NCBI GenBank assembly: GCA_051000395.1
Contig: JBPCOI010000058.1
Location: 1-45,080 of the forward strand
DNA: 45,080 nt
Direction: 5' to 3'
Origin: JBPCOI01 sp051000395
GTDB lineage: Bacteria; Actinomycetota; Actinomycetes; Mycobacteriales; Jatrophihabitantaceae
A program made the translations under genes and the position numbers. This document shows, one piece after another, positions 1 through 5,772 of this stretch. The notes beneath the pieces are model-generated. The model did not search any database. It was not told the origin of the DNA and worked only from the letters and a program-made list of their open reading frames with translations. The stretch's first letter is position 1. Each line of letters opens with the position of its first letter.

Positions 1-1010
1 GTCTGGTACTGCCCGTCGGGCGTCGCGTTCATCTGGTTCACCAGCGCGCCGTCGCCGTCGCGGGCGAGCAGCGGATCCCAGTCGCGCGCCCAGATCACCT
101 TGATGACGTTCCAGCCGGCGCCACGGAGGTACGACTCCAGCTCCTGGATGATCTTGCCGTTGCCGCGGACCGGTCCGTCGAGGCGCTGCAGGTTGCAGTT
201 GATGACGAACGTCAGGTTGTCCAGCTCCTCGCGCGACGCGACACCGATCGCGCCGAGCGACTCGATCTCGTCCATCTCTCCGTCACCGAGGAACGCCCAC
301 ACGTGCGAATTGGTCGTGTCGGCCAGGCTGCGGGCCTGCAGGTAGCGGTTGAAACGGGCCTGATAGATCGCGCCGATTGGGCCGAGGCCCATCGACACCG
401 TGGGGAACTCCCAGAACTGCGGCATCAGGCGCGGGTGCGGGTAGGATGACAGCCCGTACGGCGCGTGGGACTTCTCCTGCCGGAAGCCGTCCAGATGCTG
501 CTCGCTCAGCCGTCCCTCGAGGAAGGCACGCGCATAGATTCCCGGCGCCGCGTGTCCCTGGAAATAGATCTGGTCGCCGCCGCCCCCGGCGAGGTCGCGA
601 CCGCGGAAGAAGTGGTTGTAGCCCACCTCGTAGAGCGATGCCGCGCTGGCGTAGGTGGCGATGTGGCCGCCGACTCCCACCGTCTTGTTCGCGCGCGAGA
701 CCATGATCGCAGCGTTCCAGCGGATGTAGGCGCGGATGCGCCGCTCGATGTGCTCGTCGCCGGGAAACCACGGCTCGCGCTCGGGCGGGATGGTGTTGAT
801 GTAGTCGGTGCTGCGCAGCGCCGGCACGCCGACCTGGCGCTCGCGGGCGCGTTCGAGCAGCTTGAGGATGAGGAACCTGGCGCGCTGACGCCCGTCGGAG
901 TCGATCGCCGCGTCGAAAGACTCGATCCACTCCCGCGTCTCTTCCGGGTCGATGTCCGGAAGCTGGCTGGGCAGGCCGTCGGTGATGATGCTGAATCGGT
1001 CGCGCGTCAC
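1..1010 (-). CDS. aceE: Pyruvate dehydrogenase E1 component, homodimeric type (5' part only)
   Basis: Thiamine-diphosphate-dependent decarboxylation of pyruvate in the pyruvate dehydrogenase complex, in the cytoplasm. The translated first ~336 residues read as the N-terminal thiamine-diphosphate half of AceE: RRIRAYIRWNAAIMV, then GGHIATYASAASLYEVGYNH, QIYFQGHAAPG, the cofactor motif HVWAFLGDGEMDE, and INCNLQRLDGPVRGNGK. The family is usually about 900 residues, so roughly two thirds lies beyond the left edge. The GTG start at 1008-1010 is chosen because an AGGAGGA ribosome-binding sequence sits a few bases upstream at about 1014-1022. It diverges from the DUF3052 gene, leaving about 135 bp for promoters. 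No internal lesion is visible. Confidence 0.95.
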   Translation of the reverse strand, partial: MTRDRFSIITDGLPSQLPDIDPEETREWIESFDAAIDSDGRQRARFLILKLLERARERQVGVPALRSTDYINTIPPEREPWFPGDEHIERRIRAYIRWNAAIMVSRANKTVGVGGHIATYASAASLYEVGYNHFFRGRDLAGGGGDQIYFQGHAAPGIYARAFLEGRLSEQHLDGFRQEKSHAPYGLSSYPHPRLMPQFWEFPTVSMGLGPIGAIYQARFNRYLQARSLADTTNSHVWAFLGDGEMDEIESLGAIGVASREELDNLTFVINCNLQRLDGPVRGNGKIIQELESYLRGAGWNVIKVIWARDWDPLLARDGDGALVNQMNATPDGQYQ

Positions 1011-1145
1011 CGGTTCCTCCTGCTCTCGGCTTGGACCGCTCACCCTTCCAGTGTGCTCTACTGCGGGCAGCTAGGGTCAGCACGACAGTTACCGCGGGGT
1101 AGCGGCAGGCGCTTCCCGGTCCCGATTCGCAGGAGGATGTCAGTA

Positions 1146-1577
1146 GTGAGCACGAGCGCCGCGTCCGGAGGCGGGCCGGGCGTCGCCGAACGCATGGGCA
1201 TCAAGCCCGCGATGATCGTCATGGAACTCGGATACGACGACGACGTCGACTCCCAACTGCGAGAGCTGATCGAGGACTGCGCCGGTGAACCGCTCGTCAC
1301 CGAGGACTCCGACGAGGTCGTGGACGTGGTGCTGTTCTGGTACCGAGACGGCGACGGCGATCTCGCCGACGTCCTGGTCGATGCCATCGCGCCCCTTGCC
1401 GACAACGGGTTCATCTGGCTGCTAACCCCCAAGCGTGGCCGCGACGGTTACGTCGAACCGTCCGACATCGCCGAGGCCGCCGCAGTGGCGGGGTTGTCGC
1501 AGACGTCCATCACGACCGCCGGTACGCAGTGGTCGGCGGCCCGCCTGGCCGGTCGCAGGTCCGGAGGCAAGCGGTGA
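1146..1577 (+). CDS. DUF3052 family protein
   Basis: A 143-residue cytoplasmic acidic protein of the actinobacterial DUF3052 family, whose biochemical function is not established. It has the family pattern: GIKPAMIVMELGYDDDVD, an acidic stretch EDSDEVVDVVLFWYRDGDGDL, then GFIWLLTPKRGRDGYVEPSDI and SQTSITT near the C-terminus. An in-frame ATG at 1137 abuts the AGGAGG sequence (1131-1136) too closely, so the GTG at 1146, nine bases downstream, is preferred. Its stop overlaps the next start as GTGA, so it is translationally coupled to the peroxiredoxin. This pairing and the divergent aceE are, from memory, the same as in Mycobacterium tuberculosis (Rv2239c/Rv2238c). Confidence 0.88.
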   Translation: MSTSAASGGGPGVAERMGIKPAMIVMELGYDDDVDSQLRELIEDCAGEPLVTEDSDEVVDVVLFWYRDGDGDLADVLVDAIAPLADNGFIWLLTPKRGRDGYVEPSDIAEAAAVAGLSQTSITTAGTQWSAARLAGRRSGGKR

Positions 1578-2029
1578 TCGCCGTCGGCGACGTGGCGCCC
1601 GAGTTCACGCTGCGCGACCAGAACAACGAGCAGCTCACGCTTTCCTCGTTCCGCGGCAAGCGCGCGGTCCTGCTGATCTTCTATCCGCTCGCGTTCACCG
1701 GCATCTGCACCGGCGAGCTGTGTGCGGTACGCGATGACCTCTCCGGGTTCCAGAACGACGACGTGCAGGTCGTGACGATCAGCGTCGACTCGTCGTACGC
1801 GCACAAGGTATTCAGCGAGCGCGAGGGGTACGACTTCCCGCTGTTGTCGGACTTCTGGCCGCACGGGGCGGTCGCCCAGGCCTACGGCGCGTTCAACGAG
1901 CAGGCCGGTATCGCCAACCGCGGCACGTTCCTGGTCGACCGCGACGGCGTCGTGCGCTTCGCCGAACTCAACGGTCCCGGCGAGGGACGCGACCCGCAGG
2001 CCTGGCGCGACGCGATCGCCGCCCTGTAG
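1574..2029 (+). CDS. Peroxiredoxin, AhpE/BCP type
   Basis: Thiol-dependent peroxidase reducing hydroperoxides in the cytoplasm, 151 residues. The peroxidatic cysteine is in PLAFTGIC, the AhpE form of the PxxxTxxC motif; VTISVDSSYAHKVFSE and GTFLVDRDGVVRF are family hallmarks. A second cysteine lies five residues after the first (CTGELC). That is the spacing of the resolving cysteine in many BCP/PrxQ enzymes and is not expected in the one-Cys M. tuberculosis AhpE, so this enzyme may work as a two-Cys peroxidase. The start GTG (1574-1576) overlaps the preceding TGA. The product could equally be labelled BCP; the reductant is not evident from context. Confidence 0.9.
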   Translation: MIAVGDVAPEFTLRDQNNEQLTLSSFRGKRAVLLIFYPLAFTGICTGELCAVRDDLSGFQNDDVQVVTISVDSSYAHKVFSEREGYDFPLLSDFWPHGAVAQAYGAFNEQAGIANRGTFLVDRDGVVRFAELNGPGEGRDPQAWRDAIAAL

Positions 2030-2065
2030 CCCGCCTGCCGCCCCGATCCTCACCGCCCTCCCGCG

Positions 2066-2330
2066 GCGATCTTCATGCCCTTAGGCACCCCGACGCGATC
2101 TTCATGCCCCGACGCGATCTTCATGGCCTCAGACAGCCATGACGTCACCTCGCCATGAAGATCCGCCGGAGCCCGCCACCCCCGACGCGATCTTCATGCC
2201 CTCAGGCAGCTATGACGTCACCTCGCCATGAAGATCCGCCGGGGCCCGCCACCCCCGACGCGATCTTCATAGCCCCAGGAGGCTATAGCGGCACCGGGCT
2301 ATGAAGATCCGCTGGGGCCATGAAGATCCG
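2066..2330. repeat. Array of intergenic palindromic repeats, 73-bp period
   Basis: Five copies of GCGATCTTCAT(G) start at 2066, 2095, 2114, 2187 and 2260. Four reverse copies (C/T)ATGAAGATC lie near 2154, 2227, 2300 and 2319. Units beginning at 2114, 2187 and 2260 are exactly 73 bp apart and each folds as GATCTTCAT...ATGAAGATC. Units one and two share a loop with the perfect palindrome TGACGTCA. In unit three the stem is changed on both sides (CATAGCCC against GGGCTATG), so pairing is kept and even extended. It fills the gap between the convergent peroxiredoxin and methyltransferase genes. It could be a REP/MITE-like element or a bidirectional terminator. Confidence 0.85.
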
Positions 2331-2366
2331 CCAGCAGCGATCAGGACGCGACGTTGGCTACGGCGA

Positions 2367-2969
2367 TCACGGGCGGTGCGCGCGCAGCAGCGCGTCGAGC
2401 GCGGGTCGCTCTGCTGCCTCGACCCGGCGGCGCACCGTTTCCGCGCGCTCGATCACGAGGTCAGTACCGGCCAGGTCGTCGACGATGTCGGCGGCGGTGA
2501 ACAGCACGCTCGGGTCCTGCGGTCCGCCCACGCCGTGGGCGATGTTGGACGAGTCATGGCCGATCACGAGCAGCGTGCCCCCCGGGGCCAGCGCACCAGC
2601 CGCGTTGGCCACAGCGGCGCGCCGCTCGTCGGCCACGAGGTGCAGATAGCACAGCAGCACCAGCTCGAGCGGCTCGCCGTGGCGGTAGGTCGTGGCGTCC
2701 GTGCAGACCCAGCTGACGGCTCCCTTGCCGGCAGGTTGAGCGGACTGCAGGGTGCGGGCCTTGTCGAGGGCGACGGGGGAGAAGTCCAGGGCGCTCACCT
2801 GCCACCCGCGGGCGGCGAGCCACAGCGCGTTGCGTCCCTCGCCACAGGCCAGGTCGAGGGCGCGGCCGGGTGGCACGTCGGCGAGTTCCTGCTCGACCCA
2901 GCAGTTGGGACGCGCACCCCAGACTAGGGTGCTGCTCCGGTAGCGCTCGTCCCAGGCCTGGGAGTTCAC
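2367..2969 (-). CDS. Class I SAM-dependent methyltransferase
   Basis: A 200-residue cytoplasmic methyltransferase of unknown substrate. WDERYRSS at the N-terminus, motif I ALDLACGEGRNALWLAARGW, acidic end of strand two (ALDFSP), and LVLLCYLHLVADERR with GGTLLVIGHD place it near the TehB/small-molecule methyltransferase group. The GTG start at 2967-2969 overlaps the SURF1 stop as GTGA, so the two are coupled. It converges on the hairpin array beyond its stop. The length is complete for a stand-alone Rossmann methyltransferase. Confidence 0.85.
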   Translation of the reverse strand: MNSQAWDERYRSSTLVWGARPNCWVEQELADVPPGRALDLACGEGRNALWLAARGWQVSALDFSPVALDKARTLQSAQPAGKGAVSWVCTDATTYRHGEPLELVLLCYLHLVADERRAAVANAAGALAPGGTLLVIGHDSSNIAHGVGGPQDPSVLFTAADIVDDLAGTDLVIERAETVRRRVEAAERPALDALLRAHRP

Positions 2970-3814
2970 GGTCGTACCGAGCGCCCGTAACGGTCCGCGA
3001 GGCGCGCGGCGCGGGCGCGCGTCGGATCGAGCGCCGGCTCCGCTGCGATTTCGTCGAACTCGCCGGTGCGCTGCTCCCGGGTCTCCGCGCGGGCCATCGC
3101 AAAGGGGGCGGCGAGCGCGAGCGCGGCGAACAGGTACCACTGGATGATGTAGGCGAGGTGCTGCGGCTCGACCGCGCCGCCGGCCGGGTTGGACAGGTCC
3201 GGTGCCGGGATCGCCGTCAGCTGCGCGCCGCCGGGCTGGCCGGACAGCAGCGCCGCATAGCCTGCGTAGACGGGTGCGCCGAGCAGCACGGCCTGCTGCC
3301 GCGGGTTGATCGACTCCAACTGGTGTCCGGACAGCTGCCCGGCGCCGTCGTCGGCCGACTCGCCCGGCTCGACGCGCGCGCGCACCTGCACCGTCCCGGC
3401 AACGGGTGCCGGCATCCGCGGCGTGGCGCCCGACGCCGAGTCCGCGAGGAAGCCCCGGACGACGAGCAGCACGCCGCCGTCGGTGCGCAGCGGCGTCAGC
3501 ACCAGGTAGCCGGTCGCATCGCCGACACTGCGCTGGCGCACCAGGGCCTGGCGGGCCGCGTCGTAGCTGCCGGTCGCCGTGACCGTCCGGAACTGGATCC
3601 GGTGTGCGGACGGGACGCCGTGCGTGGTCAGCGGCAACAGGTCGCCGGCGGGGACGGCCGGGGCGTGGGCGTTGGCCCGCAGCTCGGAGTTCTGGCTGAT
3701 CTTGCCGGCGAGTCGGGCGATCTGCCACGTGCCGAGAGCAACGCAGATCGCCGCGACGAGCAGCATGAGGGCCGATAGTGCCGCGTAGCGCGGTTGCCGC
3801 AGGGTCCTCAGCAC
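2966..3814 (-). CDS. SURF1 family cytochrome oxidase biogenesis protein
   Basis: Membrane protein of 282 residues assisting assembly or heme delivery for the aa3-type cytochrome c oxidase. It has the SURF1 topology: one N-terminal transmembrane helix (about residues 10-30, ending in ALGTWQIARL), a large external domain with GVLLVVRGFL and VEPGE, and a second helix near the C-terminus introduced by QHLAYIIQWYLFA. A cytoplasmic tail of about 45 charged residues follows. Translation starts at GTG (3812-3814). It is the first gene of a two-gene unit with the methyltransferase. M. tuberculosis Rv2235 is, from memory, the positional homologue. Confidence 0.9.
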   Translation of the reverse strand: MLRTLRQPRYAALSALMLLVAAICVALGTWQIARLAGKISQNSELRANAHAPAVPAGDLLPLTTHGVPSAHRIQFRTVTATGSYDAARQALVRQRSVGDATGYLVLTPLRTDGGVLLVVRGFLADSASGATPRMPAPVAGTVQVRARVEPGESADDGAGQLSGHQLESINPRQQAVLLGAPVYAGYAALLSGQPGGAQLTAIPAPDLSNPAGGAVEPQHLAYIIQWYLFAALALAAPFAMARAETREQRTGEFDEIAAEPALDPTRARAARLADRYGRSVRP

Positions 3815-3888
3815 GCGACCACGGTACGACCCGAAGCTGTGCCGGCACCCGGTACCCTGAGCCGGGCCCGAGCGGACGGGCTGAGCAG

Positions 3889-3960
3889 GGGCGCTTAGCT
3901 CAGCGGGAGAGCACTCGGTTTACACCCGAGCGGTCGCTGGTTCGATCCCAGCAGCGCCCA
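3889..3960 (+). tRNA. tRNA-Val (anticodon TAC)
   Basis: A 72-nt cloverleaf folds directly. The acceptor stem is GGGCGCT/AGCGCCC, the D arm GCTC..GAGC, the anticodon stem CTCGG/CCGAG with loop TTTACAC (anticodon TAC at 3921-3923), and the T arm GCTGG-TTCGATC-CCAGC. The discriminator is A and the CCA end is not encoded (CCG follows). Its 3' end is repeated imperfectly about 6.1 kb downstream. Confidence 0.97.
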
Positions 3961-3965
3961 CCGCA
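3941..3965 (+). repeat. attL-like direct repeat (tRNA-Val 3' end)
   Basis: The 25 bases covering the T loop, T stem, acceptor 3' strand and five further bases are repeated at 10055-10079 with two mismatches (23/25), in the same orientation. The two copies bracket the MauE-to-PadR gene block. A tRNA 3' end is the usual target of tyrosine integrases, so this is read as the chromosomal attachment side. Confidence 0.7.
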
Positions 3966-4188
3966 CAGGTGCTACTGGTCTTGGACAGATTCGGTAGCCG
4001 GCGTCACGCCGAAGACGGGGCCGCATGTCCGCAGTTTGCGTCAGCCGTTCAACCTTAAGCGCGTGTTTTCGGTCGCGGGAACCAGCTGGCGTTGTCGCCC
4101 TGCGTTCCGAGGCGCGCTTCGAGCGATCACCTGCCGGTGCCCGCGACGTGTCGCGTTCGCTGAAGTCGTTGGCGCAGGCCCCAACCTC
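3966..4188. other. Non-coding junction between tRNA-Val and the cargo genes
   Basis: No start/stop pair with plausible codon use, integrase motif or RNA fold was recognised here. It may be the scar of a lost integrase, but no catalytic-residue pattern of a tyrosine recombinase can be read on either strand. Confidence 0.5.
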
Positions 4189-4217
4189 TTGACAGCTATC
4201 CATTGCCGCAATCTAAT
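4189..4217 (+). promoter_or_regulatory. Sigma70/SigA-type promoter of the MauE/thioredoxin/Cys-rich operon
   Basis: A perfect -35 TTGACA (4189-4194) is followed by 17 bases and TCTAAT (4212-4217, five of six matches to TATAAT). The start codon at 4246 lies about 29 bases past the -10. This is an unusually consensus-like promoter for high-GC DNA. Confidence 0.7.
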
Positions 4218-4245
4218 TTGTGTCAATGCATTGCGAGGCGCCACG

Positions 4246-4806
4246 ATGGCTGAGTTGCAGTTTCTGATCATGACCTGGCTCGGCATGAGCTTCGTGGCCT
4301 CGTCCACTGTGAAGCTGCGGGCCATGGGGCAGTTCCAGACGGCGATTGCCGGCTATGGCTTGCTCTCCTCCGCGTTGATCACCCCGATGGCATGGCTCGT
4401 GGTGGCAGCAGAATTGATCTTGGGATGCGCTCTGCTTGTCGGATGGCACGCCAATGTGGCGCTTCGACTTGTCGCGTGCCTCCTTCTCGTATTCGGTGTC
4501 GCGATGGACGTGCCGCTGGTGCAGGGCAGACGGCCCTCCTGCGGTTGCGGCCTGGGTGCAGCTCGGACCGTCGGCTGGTCCCTGGTCGAACGCGATGTCG
4601 CGATGTCGGTAGTCGCGGTTGCGACGAGCCTCCGCCCGGACGCGCCCGGGCTCGGTGCGATATTGCACTCCTCCACCAGCCTGCCCCGCGACAGTGCCGT
4701 CGCGGGATTGATCACGCTGGTGATCATCGGGCTGGTATCGAAGGCGGTATCCGTCGGACTTCGAGTTCGGACCCGGCTTCAAGTGATCATGTCGGCACGA
4801 CGATGA
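4246..4806 (+). CDS. MauE/DoxX-like redox-associated membrane protein
   Basis: Integral membrane protein of 186 residues resembling MauE, which supports disulfide formation outside the membrane. KLRAMGQFQTAIAGY (about 23-37) and the AAELILGCALLVG helix match the family. The hallmark cysteine pair CxC is C99/C101 in PSCGCGLG after the third helix. Four helices are visible: about 4-20, 46-66, 70-88 and 150-172. ATG 4246 is preceded by GCGAGG at 4233-4238. The stop overlaps the next start as ATGA (4803-4806), coupling it to the thioredoxin-like gene. Family-level identification is good; the partner and substrate are inferred from the operon. Confidence 0.8.
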   Translation: MAELQFLIMTWLGMSFVASSTVKLRAMGQFQTAIAGYGLLSSALITPMAWLVVAAELILGCALLVGWHANVALRLVACLLLVFGVAMDVPLVQGRRPSCGCGLGAARTVGWSLVERDVAMSVVAVATSLRPDAPGLGAILHSSTSLPRDSAVAGLITLVIIGLVSKAVSVGLRVRTRLQVIMSARR

Positions 4807-5417
4807 GCGGGCCCTGGATGGGCGCTTTCATCGCGATTGCCTTTCTGGTGGTCCTCCTGACCTTCCTCGTGCTGGGGCTACTAGCACGGGTCGATACCGC
4901 ACTCGACGGTGTTGCCATGAGTGGTGCGCTACGGGATGGCGGGTTGAGCGACCTCAGTGTCGGTCAGTCATGCGCGCTGGACGAATTCGCCGATTCAGAT
5001 CTTGACCAGCCGCTGAGATTCGCACGCTCGGTCGTGCTGTTCGTTGCAGAGGGATGCGCGCCGTGCGAGATCCTGGTCGCGGAACTGGTTGATCACGACC
5101 TCTCTGCCGAAGGCTGGACCAAACTGTTGGTGTGGGACGGTCAGTCGAGCGTCGCAGCTCTGCCCGATTGGCTGATCACGCGTCGGAGCAGCGCGCTGCG
5201 ACGTCTGTTCCAGGTCCACGGCACGCCCTTCGTTGTCGTCGTCGATGATGCCAATCGCGTCGCGGCGACGGGGATCCCGAACCATGTCCACGATCTGATG
5301 CGGCTTGTCCAGAGGGCGGCCAACAGATCGAACGAGCCGCACGAAGCGGGTTCGCCTGAGACCGGCCATTCACGGCCGACTCCCATCCCATTGCTCGGAA
5401 AGAGCAGACATGAGTGA
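4803..5417 (+). CDS. Membrane-anchored thioredoxin-like protein (MauD-like role)
   Basis: A 204-residue protein with one N-terminal transmembrane helix (about 8-28) and an extracytoplasmic thioredoxin-fold domain. VVLFVAEGCAPCEILVAEL carries the CxxC active site CAPC at 85-88. HGTPFVVVVDD supplies the cis-proline (P142) and the following strand, and NRVAATG the last strand. An extra cysteine is at 57. The C-terminal 35 residues are polar and unstructured. It overlaps the MauE-like gene by ATGA and the downstream Cys-rich gene by 8 bp (5410-5417), so all three are translated together. It probably works as oxidase or isomerase for the miniprotein, as MauD does for methylamine dehydrogenase. The redox direction is inferred. 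Confidence 0.78.
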   Translation: MSGPWMGAFIAIAFLVVLLTFLVLGLLARVDTALDGVAMSGALRDGGLSDLSVGQSCALDEFADSDLDQPLRFARSVVLFVAEGCAPCEILVAELVDHDLSAEGWTKLLVWDGQSSVAALPDWLITRRSSALRRLFQVHGTPFVVVVDDANRVAATGIPNHVHDLMRLVQRAANRSNEPHEAGSPETGHSRPTPIPLLGKSRHE

Positions 5418-5769
5418 AGATTCGAACAGCCGCAGGCAATTTCTCCGGCGAGCCGGAGGAACCATGGCGGCCGGCGCCGGGCTGGCGATGCTGCCGATGG
5501 GGGCGCGGGCATCAGGCTCATCTCCCGAGCGCGCTACGGCCGCCCATCCGATGGATCTCCAATTCGATCGGCCACCGCGTCGCGGCGCGAAGCTGGACCC
5601 GAGCGTGTGCGGCGTGTACTGCACGAAGGTGGAGTGCCGCAGCCCGGCGTGCAGTCGGAATCCGGGCGCCCCGAACCTCTACCACTGCGTGGGGTGCGGG
5701 TACAGCTACAACCAGTGCTTCAACGAGGGCTGCGTGGGCGCGTTCTGCGACTGCCAGGGCTGCTGCTAA
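5410..5769 (+). CDS. Tat-exported cysteine-rich miniprotein (12 Cys)
   Basis: No named family was recognised. The 119-residue precursor opens with a textbook twin-arginine signal, SRRQFLR at 7-13, then a hydrophobic Ala/Gly/Met stretch and an ARA|SG cleavage site after residue 34. A polar linker (35-65) precedes a compact domain with cysteines at 67, 71, 76, 81, 93, 96, 103, 108, 113, 115, 118 and 119. It ends in CDCQGCC-stop and contains the aromatic segment CGYSYNQC. Twelve cysteines could make six disulfides, the number in the methylamine dehydrogenase small subunit, but the length is about half and no tryptophan is present. A bacteriocin, redox peptide or metal-binding miniprotein are alternatives. 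Confidence 0.85.
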   Translation: MSEDSNSRRQFLRRAGGTMAAGAGLAMLPMGARASGSSPERATAAHPMDLQFDRPPRRGAKLDPSVCGVYCTKVECRSPACSRNPGAPNLYHCVGCGYSYNQCFNEGCVGAFCDCQGCC

Positions 5770-5772
5770 CCC

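Noticed and set aside
2066..2330. CRISPR array
   Set aside because: The 73-bp units are homologous along their whole length with no unique spacers, and no cas genes are nearby.
3966..4188. Integrase remnant expected beside a tRNA attachment site
   Set aside because: No Arg-His-Arg-Tyr recombinase pattern or plausible reading frame could be found on either strand.
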